The notes: generated from the sequence alone by a model not told the origin. Shown: positions 42,598 through 51,848, numbered from the stretch's first letter. The stretch: 64,000 nt of DNA from Curtobacterium sp. UNCCL20 (GCF_900101675.1 NZ_FNKG01000002.1:267005-331004); one strand, 5' to 3'. Translations and numbers: made by a program.

Positions 42598-43449
42598 CTC
42601 CGCTCCGGTCGCCAGTTCGAGTTCCCGGAACAGGTCGTGCTCGTCCGCTTCAGGCACGATCATCGGCGCGCCCGTCACCGGGTCGGGGATGACGCGGGCG
42701 TGGAGCCCGAACGCCCGCTCGAGCAGCGCGGGCGTGAGCACCTCGGCGGCAGTGCCGTCGGCAGCGACCCCGCCGTCGTGCAGGACGACGAGCCGGTCGG
42801 AGTAGCGCGCGGCCAGCGACAGGTCGTGCAGGACCATCACGACGGTGGACCCCTGCTCGCGGTTGAGCCGACGGACGAGCCGGAGAACCTCGAGCTGGTG
42901 CGCGAGGTCGAGGTAGGTCGTCGGTTCGTCGAGCAGCAGCGTCTCGGCCTGCTGCGCGACGACGAGGGCGATCCAGGCACGCTGACGCTGCCCGCCGGAC
43001 AGGCTCGCGACGTCGCGGTGGGCGACCTCGGTGAGACCGGTGGCGGCGATGGCCTGCTCGGCGACGTCGGCGTCGTCGGCGGTCCACGGCTTCGCCCACG
43101 ACTGGTGCGGGTTCCGGCCCCGCATCACCAGGTCGAGCACGCTCGTGCCGGCCGGGGCGACCGGGGACTGCGGCAGGATCGCGAGCTTCCGGGCGACGGC
43201 GCGGTTCGGTTCCTTGCGGATCGGGACGCCGTCGAGGTGGACCTCACCGGCCTGCGGCTTCAACACGCGGCCGAAGGCCTTCAGGAGCGTGGACTTGCCG
43301 CAGCCGTTCGCGCCGAGGAACGTCGTCACGGTGCCGCGTTCGATGCGCAGGTCGAGGTCCGTCAGGACGGCGTGCTTGTCGTAGCCGACGGCGAGGCCGC
43401 GGGCCTCGAGGACGGGCGTCGTGCCGGCGTGGTCGTGCGTTCGGGTCAT
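42589..43449 (-). CDS. Ferric-siderophore ABC transporter ATPase
   Basis: 286 aa from ATG with AAGGAGATG upstream. Walker A GANGCGKSTLLKAFG (residues about 43-57), Q-loop LPQSPVAPAG, signature LSGGQRQRAW, Walker B ETLLLDEPTTYLD, switch His in MVLHDLSLAARY. FepC/FhuC type. It powers the two FecCD permeases, whose second gene overlaps this one by ATGA. The stop codon lies inside the next gene's iron box. Confidence 0.95.
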   Translation of the reverse strand: MTRTHDHAGTTPVLEARGLAVGYDKHAVLTDLDLRIERGTVTTFLGANGCGKSTLLKAFGRVLKPQAGEVHLDGVPIRKEPNRAVARKLAILPQSPVAPAGTSVLDLVMRGRNPHQSWAKPWTADDADVAEQAIAATGLTEVAHRDVASLSGGQRQRAWIALVVAQQAETLLLDEPTTYLDLAHQLEVLRLVRRLNREQGSTVVMVLHDLSLAARYSDRLVVLHDGGVAADGTAAEVLTPALLERAFGLHARVIPDPVTGAPMIVPEADEHDLFRELELATGAELG

Positions 43450-44564
43450 CGGGACATCTCCTTGCGGTGACGGATGAGGAGCCAGATCAGGTACGGGGCG
43501 CCGATCACGGTCGTGATGATGCCGACCGGCACCTGCCACGGGAAGGCGGCACGGGCGAGCAGGTCGGCCGCGAGGACGAGCACGGCCCCGAGCGCCCCGG
43601 CGAGGAGCAGCGGCGGCCGGTTCGTGCCGGCGAGCCGGAGTCCGATCTGCGGGACCACGAACGCGACGAAGCCGACCGGTCCGGCAGCGGCGACGGCGGC
43701 GGCGGTGAGGACGACCGCGAGCGCGATCACGATGAGCCGGTGCCGCTGGACGGCCAGGCCCACGCCGGTGGCGACCTCGTCGCCGAGCTGCCCGATGCCG
43801 AGCGCCGCGCTCGTCGCGAGGGAGAGCGGGACGGCGATCGCGGCGACGACGAGCAGCGGCCAGAGGCTGGACCAGGACGTGCTCGACAGACTGCCGACGA
43901 GCCACTGCGAGGCCGCCGCCGCGACGGTGATCTTCGCGCGGACGAGCAGGTAGCTCGTGACCGCGTCGAGGGTGGCGCTCACGCCGATGCCGACCAGGAC
44001 GAGCCGGTAGCTCTGCACCCCGCCGCGCCAGCCGAGCCCGTACACGGCGACCGCGGCGACCAGCGCGCCGATCGTGGCGGCGACCGGGATCCCGCCGCCG
44101 AGCACGAGCGACGACACCGAGTACGTGCCGCCGCCGAGCACGATCGCGGCGACCGCTCCGACGCTCGCACCGGACGTCACGCCGATGATGTCCGGGGTGC
44201 CGAGCGGGTTGCGGGTGAATGTCTGGGTGAGTGCGCCGGCGACGCCGAGCGTCAGGCCGACCAGGGCACCGGTCAGCACCCGGGGGAGGCGCAGGGTCTC
44301 CACGATGAACGCGTCGGGCCCGGATTCCAGGCCGAGCAGCGAGCGGATGACGGTCACCGGGGCGATCCACGTCGAGCCGATCGCGACGCCGAGGACGACG
44401 AGCACGGCCGCGGCACCGAGCGACCCGACGGTGTACCAGAACACGCGGGGCCGCCAGGCGAGCCCGACGGGACCGACGACGATGCCGCGGCGGCCGGGAG
44501 CGCGGGGCGCCGGCGTGGCTGCCGTGTCCGCACCGGTCGCCCGGGCGGCGTCGGTGGCGCTCAC
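43446..44564 (-). CDS. FecCD-family siderophore permease (second subunit)
   Basis: 372 aa from the GTG overlapping the first permease stop. About nine to ten helices. Family motifs are LRLPRVLTGALVGLTLGVAGALTQTFTRNPLGTPDIIGVTSGA and GPVGFVAFVVPQIGLRLAGTNRPPLL, the latter contacting the ATPase. A cytoplasmic N-terminal extension of about 40 Ala/Pro-rich residues precedes helix 1. It pairs with the 44561-45649 product to form the channel. Confidence 0.94.
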   Translation of the reverse strand: MSATDAARATGADTAATPAPRAPGRRGIVVGPVGLAWRPRVFWYTVGSLGAAAVLVVLGVAIGSTWIAPVTVIRSLLGLESGPDAFIVETLRLPRVLTGALVGLTLGVAGALTQTFTRNPLGTPDIIGVTSGASVGAVAAIVLGGGTYSVSSLVLGGGIPVAATIGALVAAVAVYGLGWRGGVQSYRLVLVGIGVSATLDAVTSYLLVRAKITVAAAASQWLVGSLSSTSWSSLWPLLVVAAIAVPLSLATSAALGIGQLGDEVATGVGLAVQRHRLIVIALAVVLTAAAVAAAGPVGFVAFVVPQIGLRLAGTNRPPLLLAGALGAVLVLAADLLARAAFPWQVPVGIITTVIGAPYLIWLLIRHRKEMSR

Positions 44565-45649
44565 AGGGACACCAGGGATCGACGGCGGGCCACCGCGATG
44601 AACACCGGGCCGCCGACGACGGCGAGGACGATGCCGACCTCGACCTCCGAGAACCCGCCGATGAGCCGGCCGATCACGTCCGCGAGCAGCACGAGCGCCG
44701 CTCCGACGAGTGCTGACACGGGCAGGGTCCAGCGGTGCCCGGTGCCGACGAGGGCGCGGGCGACGTGCGGCACCGTCAGGCCGACGAAGCCGATCGGCCC
44801 CGCCGCCGCGGTCGCCCCGGCGGCCAGCAGCGTGATCGCCCCGAGTCCGACGAGTCGTGCGACCAGGACGTTCTCGCCGAGGCCCTTCGCCAGCTCGGTC
44901 CCCAGCCCGAGGGCGTCGAGCGCCCGGACGTTGAGGACGGCGAGGAGCAGCCCGGCGACGAGGAACGGCCACACCGCACCGAGCACGTCGAGCTGCCGGG
45001 CGGCGAGCGAGCCGACGACCCAGAGCCGGTAGGCGTCGAGGGAGTCCTGGTCGGTGAGGACCACGAACGAGGTCAGTGCTCCGAGCAGCGCCGACACCGC
45101 GGCACCCGCGAGTGCGAGCGGGACCGGGCTGGCCGTCCCGCTGCCGGCGATCGTCACCGAGAACACCACGACACTCGCGACCAGGGCACCGACCAGTGCG
45201 AACCACACGGTCGCGCCGGTGCCGGTGATCCCGAACACGTACACGCCGATCACGACGGCGAGACCCGCACCCGAGGAGACACCGAACAGTCCGGGGTCGG
45301 CGAGCGGGTTGCGGGTGTGTCCCTGCATGAGGAGTCCGGCGATGCCGAGAGCCGCGCCGACCGATGCGCCGATGAGCGTGCGCGGGATCCGGGAGCCCCA
45401 CACGATCGCCTCGTCGGTGCCGCTGCCCGTGCGGGTGAGCCCGGCGAGCACCTGGTCGACACCGATCCGGTTGCTGCCGAGGAGCATGCTCAGGACGGCG
45501 ACGACGGCCAGGACGACGACGAGCCCGGCGATCACCAGGACGCGGCGACGGACCGCTCGGCGGTGCACGCCGAGGGCGGCTTCGGGATCGGGGACGCTCG
45601 CGCCCGGAGCGGACGCCAGGACGGGGATCGGGGCTGGCACGGAGATCAT
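44561..45649 (-). CDS. FecCD-family siderophore permease (first subunit)
   Basis: 362 aa. SRIPRTLIGASVGAALGIAGLLMQGHTRNPLADPGLFGVSSGA and GPIGFVGLTVPHVARALVGTGHRWTLP are the FecCD signatures. First gene of a coupled permease-permease-ATPase operon. Divergent from the siderophore-interacting protein gene, with one iron box in the 19-bp gap between the two start codons. Confidence 0.94.
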   Translation of the reverse strand: MISVPAPIPVLASAPGASVPDPEAALGVHRRAVRRRVLVIAGLVVVLAVVAVLSMLLGSNRIGVDQVLAGLTRTGSGTDEAIVWGSRIPRTLIGASVGAALGIAGLLMQGHTRNPLADPGLFGVSSGAGLAVVIGVYVFGITGTGATVWFALVGALVASVVVFSVTIAGSGTASPVPLALAGAAVSALLGALTSFVVLTDQDSLDAYRLWVVGSLAARQLDVLGAVWPFLVAGLLLAVLNVRALDALGLGTELAKGLGENVLVARLVGLGAITLLAAGATAAAGPIGFVGLTVPHVARALVGTGHRWTLPVSALVGAALVLLADVIGRLIGGFSEVEVGIVLAVVGGPVFIAVARRRSLVSL

Positions 45650-45650
45650 C

Positions 45651-45669
45651 TTAGGTTAGCCTTGCCTCA
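45651..45669. promoter_or_regulatory. Shared DtxR/IdeR-type iron box between divergent siderophore genes
   Basis: ttaggttagccttgcctca fits the left half of the consensus well and the right half poorly. It fills the entire gap between the permease start (45649) and the siderophore-interacting protein start (45669), so one site probably controls both directions. Confidence 0.8.
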
Positions 45670-46508
45670 TGGCGAAGACCCCGCGGCTCCTGCCCGAGAA
45701 CCCCCGGCTGTTCCGCGCCCGGGTCCTCCGCACCGAGCGCACGTCACCGTCGATGCAGCGCGTCACGGTCACCGGCGACGACCTGCACGAGTTCCCGTAC
45801 CTCGGCTTCGACCACTGGTTCCGCCTGTTCACGAAGCGTCCGGACCAGGACGTCTTCCGGATGCCCGACCTCGACGGCAAGAAGTGGTGGCCGACGTTCC
45901 TCGGCATCCCCGAGGCCGTCCGACCGCACTGCGCGAACTACACGGTCGCCGCGTACCGACGGCGCTCCGACGGCACCGCGGAGCTCGACATCGACTTCGT
46001 CGTGCACACCGACCACCGAGGCGAGCCCGAGGGCCGCGCCGCGATCTGGGCCTGCGGCGCCCGACCCGGCGACGAGCTCGCGATGCTCGACCAGGGCTGC
46101 ATCTTCGACGTCCCCGACGGCACGAGCGACGTGATCGTCGCCGCCGAGGAGACCGGGCTGCCCGGCGTCGTCGGCATCGCCGCCTCGCTGCCGCGCGACA
46201 CCGTCGGCCGCATCATCCAGGAGGTCCCCACGGCCGCCGACGTCCGGGAACTCGACGCTCCCGCGGGCGTCAGGGTCACGTGGCTCATCCGCGACGAGGT
46301 CGACGCGCACGCCGTTCCCGGGCGGGCGGCGCTCGCCGAACTCCAGCGGCACGTGCCCGTCGACGACCGCGGGTACGCGTTCGTGGTGGGGGAGTCGACG
46401 CTCGCGACCGAGGGGCGTCGCCACCTGCACCGTGCGGGGCTGCCGAAGTCGCGCATCACGTTCTCGGGGTTCTGGAAGCACGAGGCGCGGAAGTCCGTCC
46501 CCGCCTGA
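45669..46508 (+). CDS. Siderophore-interacting protein (FAD-dependent ferric reductase, ViuB/YqjH type)
   Basis: 279 aa. The N-terminal FAD-binding domain (RVLRTERTSPSMQRVTVTGDDLHEFP, later FVVHTDHRGEPEGRAAIWACGARPGD) is followed by the NAD(P)-type SIP domain (VIVAAEETGLPGVVGIAASLP, FVVGESTLATEGRRHLHRAG, ending FSGFWKHEARKS). It releases iron from imported ferric siderophores by reduction in the cytoplasm. It shares the 45651-45669 iron box with the transporter operon. Confidence 0.95.
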   Translation: MAKTPRLLPENPRLFRARVLRTERTSPSMQRVTVTGDDLHEFPYLGFDHWFRLFTKRPDQDVFRMPDLDGKKWWPTFLGIPEAVRPHCANYTVAAYRRRSDGTAELDIDFVVHTDHRGEPEGRAAIWACGARPGDELAMLDQGCIFDVPDGTSDVIVAAEETGLPGVVGIAASLPRDTVGRIIQEVPTAADVRELDAPAGVRVTWLIRDEVDAHAVPGRAALAELQRHVPVDDRGYAFVVGESTLATEGRRHLHRAGLPKSRITFSGFWKHEARKSVPA

Positions 46509-46535
46509 CCGGCGGTCGTTGCGACGCGACCAGCA

Positions 46536-46583
46536 GACGGACTGGAGGCGCGGTGCCAGCCGGCACCGCGCCTCCAGTCCGTC
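46536..46583. terminator. Hairpin, GGAGGCGCGG family, member 8
   Basis: Perfect 22-bp arms with loop agcc, between two convergent genes, 28 bp after the siderophore-interacting protein stop. Nearly identical to member 7. Confidence 0.8.
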
Positions 46584-46594
46584 GTGTGGTCGCG

Positions 46595-47503
46595 TCAGCC
46601 CTTCAGACCGGACCCGGTCACACCCTCGACGATCTGCCGCTGGAAGATCAGGTAGAGGATGATCAGCGGCAGCGCCGCCAGGATCGCGCCGGCCTGGATG
46701 TCGGCGTAGCGCTGGCCGAAGCTGCCCTGCACCGTGGCGAGCCCGACCGGGATCGTCATGAGGTCCGGGTTGGACAGCACGAACAGTGGGAGCAGCAGGT
46801 TGTTCCAGACCCCGACGAACGTCAGGATCGTCACCGCTGCGATCACCGGACGCGACAGCGGCAGGATCACCGACCAGTAGACCTTCCAGATGCCCGCACC
46901 GTCGATGCGCGCGGCCTCCTCGAGCTCCTTCGGGATCCCGTCGAAGAACTGCTTGAAGATGAACACCGCGATCACGGCGGGCACCTGCGGGAAGATCACC
47001 GACCAGTAGGTGTTCAGGAGGCCCACGGCGTTGAGCTCCTGGAAGATCGGGATGATCAGCACCTGGGTCGGGATCATGATCCCGAGGATGATGAGCAGGA
47101 ACGCGATGTTCCGGCCGCGGAACACGAGCCGGGACAGTGCGAACGCCGCCATCGACGCGAACAGCACGGTCAGCAGCGCCGTGATCACGCTCGTGATGCC
47201 GCTGGCGAGGTACCAGTTCCAGATGTCGCCCGCCTGGAACAGGGACGCGTAGGAGTGCAGCGTCGGGTTCCAGTTCGACAGGATCGAGTTCGCGCCGAGG
47301 GCCGCGACGCCGTTGTCGGACAGCGACGTCTTCAGCGCGAACACGCTCGGGATGAGCCAGATGATCGCGAACACCGTCAGGATGATCGCGGCGACCGTGT
47401 TGAAGCCCCTGCCGGAGACGCCGATCTTCGCGGCGTTCGCGGGTGCCGCGGCGGAGACGCCGTTGCGGAGCTTGGGGCGGGTGATGCTCTCGGTGGCGGT
47501 CAT
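46595..47503 (-). CDS. Carbohydrate ABC transporter permease, MalG type
   Basis: 302 aa from ATG 47503; a GTG at 47512 would add three residues. Six helices. The EAA loop is EEAARIDGAGIWKVYWSVILPLSRP (about residues 190-214), where the ATPase docks. C-terminal IVEGVTGSGLKG is typical of the family. Third gene of a binding-protein/permease/permease operon running away from the GH51 arabinofuranosidase. No ATPase gene is present. Likely imports arabino-oligosaccharides. Confidence 0.92.
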   Translation of the reverse strand: MTATESITRPKLRNGVSAAAPANAAKIGVSGRGFNTVAAIILTVFAIIWLIPSVFALKTSLSDNGVAALGANSILSNWNPTLHSYASLFQAGDIWNWYLASGITSVITALLTVLFASMAAFALSRLVFRGRNIAFLLIILGIMIPTQVLIIPIFQELNAVGLLNTYWSVIFPQVPAVIAVFIFKQFFDGIPKELEEAARIDGAGIWKVYWSVILPLSRPVIAAVTILTFVGVWNNLLLPLFVLSNPDLMTIPVGLATVQGSFGQRYADIQAGAILAALPLIILYLIFQRQIVEGVTGSGLKG

Positions 47504-47504
47504 G

Positions 47505-48470
47505 TCAGGCACCGATCTCTCGCTTGGCGGCAGCGCGCTCGACGAGCTGCCGGATGACTGCGATCGCGACGATCACGATGAACAGGAGCACCGACGCGGC
47601 CGATGCGGCACCGAGTCGGTTGTCGGTGAACCCGACGCCGGTGATGAGCTGCAGCGAGACCTGGGTCGAGATGCCCGGACCGCCGTTCGTCATCAGGTAC
47701 ACCTGGTCGAAGATCTTCAGGCTGGCGATGACCTGCAGCAGGATGACCAGCGTCGTGGTGCGACCGAGGAGCGGCAGCGTGATCGACTTGATCTGCTGCC
47801 AGCTGGACGCACCGTCGACGGCGGCGGCCTCGTACAGCTCGCGGGGGATCTCCTGCAGGCCGGCCAGGTACAGCACGAAGTTGAACCCGAGGGTCCACCA
47901 GACCGTGGCGATCGCGACACCGATCATCGCGGTGTTCGGGCTCGCCAGGACGCCGGCGCCCGGGGTCATGCCGAGCAGCGTCTGCATGCTCGCCCAGAGC
48001 CCGGTGGACGGCGTGAAGATGAACACCCAGATGAGGGAGATCGTCGCCGACGGCAGGATGAACGGCAGGAAGAACGCCAGTCGGAAGAACCACTGACCGC
48101 GGTTCATCCGGTTCGTCAGCACGGCGAAGACGAACGCCAGGATGACGAGCGGCGGCGTCGTGTAGAGCGTGAACTGCAGGGTGTGCCAGAGCGACGACCA
48201 GAAGTCGGCGCGTCCGAGCATCTCCGCGTAGTTCGCGAACCCGGCGAAGCTGCCGAGCCCGGTCCGGACGGTCGAGGTGTTGAAGAAGCTCGAGACGATC
48301 ATCCAGACCGTCGGGCCGAGCAGGAAGGCCAGGTAGAACAGGCCGAAGGGGGCGAGGAACAGCCAGCCGCTGCGGCCCTGGCCGCGGGTGAGGCTGGTTC
48401 GGTAGGTGCGGGTCCGCCGGGGCGCGGTCGCCGCGTCCGTGGGGCGGTCGAGGACAGGTGCTGTGGTCAC
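47505..48470 (-). CDS. Carbohydrate ABC transporter permease, MalF/UgpA type
   Basis: 321 aa. Six helices after a basic N-terminus. The EAA loop is LYEAAAVDGASSWQQIKSITLPLLG (about residues 217-241). LFLAPFGLFYLAFLLGPTVWM is helix 1. It ends 1 bp before the MalG-type start and follows the binding-protein gene by 45 bp, forming one importer operon. Confidence 0.92.
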   Translation of the reverse strand: MTTAPVLDRPTDAATAPRRTRTYRTSLTRGQGRSGWLFLAPFGLFYLAFLLGPTVWMIVSSFFNTSTVRTGLGSFAGFANYAEMLGRADFWSSLWHTLQFTLYTTPPLVILAFVFAVLTNRMNRGQWFFRLAFFLPFILPSATISLIWVFIFTPSTGLWASMQTLLGMTPGAGVLASPNTAMIGVAIATVWWTLGFNFVLYLAGLQEIPRELYEAAAVDGASSWQQIKSITLPLLGRTTTLVILLQVIASLKIFDQVYLMTNGGPGISTQVSLQLITGVGFTDNRLGAASAASVLLFIVIVAIAVIRQLVERAAAKREIGA

Positions 48471-48515
48471 GTCATCGTGCCTTTCGCGCGGTGTTCACGT
48501 CGTTCGGGTGCCGGG

Positions 48516-49883
48516 TCACAGCGGGCTCGGGGTGTTCAGGTAGGTCGCCAGCTGGTCCTTGATCGCGGAGAGCGCCTGCGCAGGGGAACTGCTGCCCTGC
48601 TGCACGAGGGCGAGCTGGGCACCGACGGTGTTCTCGAAGGTCGAGCCGGAGCCGCCGTACCAGGCGGGGTCGTCGAACACCGCGCTCTGGGCGGCTGAGG
48701 CGTAGTTCGACTGCGGCGTCAGCTTCTTGTAGGCGGTGCTGTCGAACGTGGGCATGTAGGCCGGGACGTGTCCGCCCTGCGCCCACGTGAGGCTCTGCTC
48801 GAGCATCTGCTTGATGAAGAGCATGTGTGCCTTCCGCTGCTCGGGCGTCCGGTCCTTCCGCGGGAGGATGAACGTGTGCGAGTCCGCCTGGGTCGCCGGC
48901 TTGTCGAAGAGCTGCGGGATCGGCGCCATGCCGAACTTCAGGCCCTTGATCGACTGCGCCGTGCTGATCTCCCATTCGCCCTGCATGAAGAACCCGGCCT
49001 TGCCGGTGAACATCAGGGTCTGGGCGGTCGCGTAGTCGAGGCCCTTGTTGAGCCAGCCGTTCTTGACCCACTTCTGGGTCATCGACGTCACCGTGTTGTA
49101 TGCGTCCTCGTTCACGGTCAGCTTCGAGCCGCCGTCGCTGATGAAGGGCGTCGCGCCGTTGATCTGGTTGTACATCGTCCAGAAGAAGCGCCACGGGGTC
49201 GCGACCTCGCTGACGTTCGCGACGTTGAGGGCCGTGCCGCCGGTGACCTTCGAGACCGCGGCGAGGGCGCTCTCGAACGCGTCCAGACCCGACAGGTCCT
49301 TGAGCTTCCCGTCGCTGTCGATCAGGCCTGCCTTCTTGCAGATGTCAACGTTGTAGAAGAGGACGAAGGGGTGGGTGTCGAGCGGGATGCAGATGTTGTT
49401 GCCGTCGGTCTTCTGGGCGGTCCACGCCTTCTGGTTGAAGTCGCTCGCGCTCAGACCGACCGAGGCCAGGTCGTCGCTCGTGATCGGGTCGAGCAGGTCG
49501 CCGTCCCAGAGCGGCTTCGCCCGGGTGAGGTGGGCGATCGCGACGTCCGGCGGCTTGTTCCCGACGGTCGCCAGTGTGACCTTGGAGTAGTACGGGTTGC
49601 CCCACGCGAAGGTCGTCGCCTGCAGCGACGAGGATCCGCCGTGCTGCTTGGCGTAGCCGGCTTCCATCTCCTGCATGCGGAGTCCGTCACCGCCACCGAA
49701 CAGGTTCCAGAAGACGAGCGTCTCCGGGTTGAGCGGGGCACCGGCGATGCCGGCGGCGAGGGGGCTCGAGCAGGCGGCCAGCGGCAGCACCGTTGCGGCG
49801 GCTGCGCCGGCGGCGAGGAGGCCGCGCCGGGTGAAGGCGCCACCCCTCGGAGACGTGGTGGGTACGGCGAGTTTGTTCGGCAT
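48516..49883 (-). CDS. Extracellular sugar-binding lipoprotein of the GH51-linked importer
   Basis: 455 aa from ATG with GGAG upstream. The signal has a Tat-like TRRGLLAAGAAAA followed by lipobox LAAC (about residue 37). Family 1 solute-binding fold: TLVFWNLFGGGDGLRMQEMEAGY, PDVAIAHLTRAKPLWDGDLL, GKAGFFMQGEWEIS. Delivers an oligosaccharide to the permease pair. First gene of its operon, divergent from the arabinofuranosidase, which suggests arabinose-containing oligosaccharides as substrate (inference from context). Confidence 0.92.
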   Translation of the reverse strand: MPNKLAVPTTSPRGGAFTRRGLLAAGAAAATVLPLAACSSPLAAGIAGAPLNPETLVFWNLFGGGDGLRMQEMEAGYAKQHGGSSSLQATTFAWGNPYYSKVTLATVGNKPPDVAIAHLTRAKPLWDGDLLDPITSDDLASVGLSASDFNQKAWTAQKTDGNNICIPLDTHPFVLFYNVDICKKAGLIDSDGKLKDLSGLDAFESALAAVSKVTGGTALNVANVSEVATPWRFFWTMYNQINGATPFISDGGSKLTVNEDAYNTVTSMTQKWVKNGWLNKGLDYATAQTLMFTGKAGFFMQGEWEISTAQSIKGLKFGMAPIPQLFDKPATQADSHTFILPRKDRTPEQRKAHMLFIKQMLEQSLTWAQGGHVPAYMPTFDSTAYKKLTPQSNYASAAQSAVFDDPAWYGGSGSTFENTVGAQLALVQQGSSSPAQALSAIKDQLATYLNTPSPL

Positions 49884-49931
49884 GGCATCACTCCATCGGG
49901 ACGGGCCGAGTCGGAGCAGGGTCGGTGCTCC

Positions 49932-49947
49932 GTGAGCGCTCACATTA
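49932..49947 (-). promoter_or_regulatory. Operator GTGAGCGCTCAC and -10 of the sugar-importer operon
   Basis: The 12-bp palindrome at 49932-49943 overlaps minus-strand TAATGT (49942-49947) near the expected transcription start of the binding-protein gene. Spacer 49884-50117 holds only regulatory sites. Confidence 0.6.
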
Positions 49948-49988
49948 GCGCTCGCGAACAGCATCCGCCACCCCTTTCGCGTCGGCGC

Positions 49989-50024
49989 GGAAACCGGTAA
50001 CGTTTCCGTTAGGTGAGCGCTCAC
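49989..50024 (+). promoter_or_regulatory. Promoter and second operator of the GH51 gene
   Basis: The inverted pair ggaaac/gtttcc (49989-50007) contains TAACGT (49998-50003), a likely -10. The same 12-bp palindrome gtgagcgctcac (50013-50024) follows at the expected start point, 81 bp from the first copy. Confidence 0.6.
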
Positions 50025-50117
50025 TTTCGTGACGGCGTGCATCGGAACCCGACCGGTCCCACACGCACCCGCACGACCCCCGCGCTCGAACGACCCGCAC
50101 ATGATCGAAGGAGATCC

Positions 50118-51620
50118 ATGTCCCGCACACACCTCGTCCTCGACGCCGCGTTCACCGTGGGGCCGGTGCGACGTCGCCTGTTCGGCGGGTTCGTCGAACA
50201 CCTCGGACGCCACGTCTACGACGGCATCCACGAGCCGTCCCACGAGACCGCCGACGAGCACGGCTTCCGGAAGGACGTCGTCGAGCTCGTGAAGGAACTC
50301 GGCGTCTCCGCCATCCGCTACCCCGGCGGCAACTTCGTCTCCGGCTACAAGTGGGAGGACGGCGTCGGCCCCGTCGAGCAGCGCCCCCGCCGGCTCGACC
50401 TCGCGTGGCACTCCACCGAGACGAACGAGGTCGGCCTGCACGAGTTCCAGCACTGGCTCGACCAGGTCGGCTCCGAGCTCATGCTCGCCGTGAACCTCGG
50501 CACCCGCGGCACCGCCGAGGCGATCGAGCTCCTCGAGTACGCCAACATCGACGCTGGCACCGCGCTCTCCGAGTACCGCCGCTCGAACGGTCGTCAGGAG
50601 CCGTTCGCCATCAAGATGTGGTGCCTCGGCAACGAGATGGACGGCCCGTGGCAGCTCGGCCACAAGAACGCCGAGGACTACGGCAAGCTCGCCGCCATGA
50701 CCGCCAAGGCCATGCGGCAGATCCAGCCCGACCTCGAACTCGTCGCCTGCGGTTCCTCCGGCGCGTCGATGCCGACGTTCGGCGAGTGGGAGCGCACCGT
50801 CCTCGAGCACACCTACGACGACGTCGACTACATCTCCGCGCACGCCTACTACGAGGAGGGTGACGACCTGCCGTCGTTCCTCGCCTCCGGCGTCAACATG
50901 GACCACTTCATCAAGACGGTCACCACTGCTGCGGACCACGTGCAGGCGCAGAAGAAGTCGGACAAGCGGATCGACATCTCGTTCGACGAGTGGAACGTCT
51001 GGTCGATCACCAAGTGGAACGAGATGCAGAAGGAGTTCACGCTCCAGGACTGGCCGGTCGCCCCGCGCCTCCTCGAGGACGTGTACACCGTGGCCGACGC
51101 GGTCGTCGTCGGCGGCCTGCTCATCTCGCTGCTCCGCCACGCGGACCGGGTCGCATCGGCCTCGATCGCGCAGCTCGTGAACGTGATCGGCCCGATCATG
51201 ACCGAGCCCGGTGGGCCGGCCTGGCGCCAGACCACCTTCTTCCCGTTCTCGCTGACCTCGCGCCTGGCGAACGGCACGTCGCTGCAGGTCAAGGCGTCCG
51301 GTGACACCGTCGACGGTGGCAAGTACGGCGAGGTGCCGGTCGTGGACTCCGCCGCCACCGTGTCCGACGACGGCGCAGCGGTGTTCCTCGTGAACCGTCA
51401 CCCCTCCGAGTCGACCACCGTCACGATCGACCTGGCCGGCATCGACGCCGACGGAGACGTCCACGCCGAGGGTGTCTGGGACGACGACATCCACGCCGTG
51501 AACGCGCTCGGGGACACCGAGCGCGTCGGGCTCCGCACCAACGAGACCGTCCGCCGCGAGGGCGACACCATCACGATCGAGCTGCCGCCGGTCTCCTGGA
51601 CCGCCGTGTCGATCGGCTGA
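50118..51620 (+). CDS. abfA: GH51 alpha-L-arabinofuranosidase
   Basis: 500 aa, full GH51 length. The barrel holds RLFGGFVEHLGRHVYDGI, IRYPGGNFVSGYKWEDG, acid/base Glu in WCLGNEMDGPWQLG (about residue 175) and nucleophile Glu in ISFDEWNVW (about 294). The beta-sandwich C-terminal domain ends with the typical LPPVSWTAVSIG. No signal peptide, so it acts inside the cell on imported arabino-oligosaccharides. ATG with GAAGGAGAT upstream. Two GTGAGCGCTCAC sites and the importer operon lie upstream. Confidence 0.95.
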   Translation: MSRTHLVLDAAFTVGPVRRRLFGGFVEHLGRHVYDGIHEPSHETADEHGFRKDVVELVKELGVSAIRYPGGNFVSGYKWEDGVGPVEQRPRRLDLAWHSTETNEVGLHEFQHWLDQVGSELMLAVNLGTRGTAEAIELLEYANIDAGTALSEYRRSNGRQEPFAIKMWCLGNEMDGPWQLGHKNAEDYGKLAAMTAKAMRQIQPDLELVACGSSGASMPTFGEWERTVLEHTYDDVDYISAHAYYEEGDDLPSFLASGVNMDHFIKTVTTAADHVQAQKKSDKRIDISFDEWNVWSITKWNEMQKEFTLQDWPVAPRLLEDVYTVADAVVVGGLLISLLRHADRVASASIAQLVNVIGPIMTEPGGPAWRQTTFFPFSLTSRLANGTSLQVKASGDTVDGGKYGEVPVVDSAATVSDDGAAVFLVNRHPSESTTVTIDLAGIDADGDVHAEGVWDDDIHAVNALGDTERVGLRTNETVRREGDTITIELPPVSWTAVSIG

Positions 51621-51734
51621 GACGCCTCGGCGCGCGCTGCGGCGAGCGTCGAGTGAGCACAGAGGGCGTCGGGTCCGCGCAGCGGTCCCGGCGCCCTCTG
51701 CTGCGTGCGCTGGTGGCGGTGCGCTGGTGCTGGT

Positions 51735-51817
51735 GGTGCTGGGCCGAGTCTCGGGCTGGCCGACACTTCTCGGGGCTGCGGGCGCGAGGACTGTCGCTCA
51801 GCGCGAGACTCGGCGGG
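51735..51817. repeat. 83-bp direct repeat, copy A (CGAGACTCGG family)
   Basis: Identical to 51901-51983 over 83 bp, offset 166 bp. Internally ccgagtctcg (near the left end) and cgagactcgg (near the right end) form a hairpin. The 401-bp gap 51621-52021 holds only these copies and a degenerate hairpin. Confidence 0.95.
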
Positions 51818-51848
51818 CCGGACCGGCGGGTCCGGACCGGCGGCGGGC

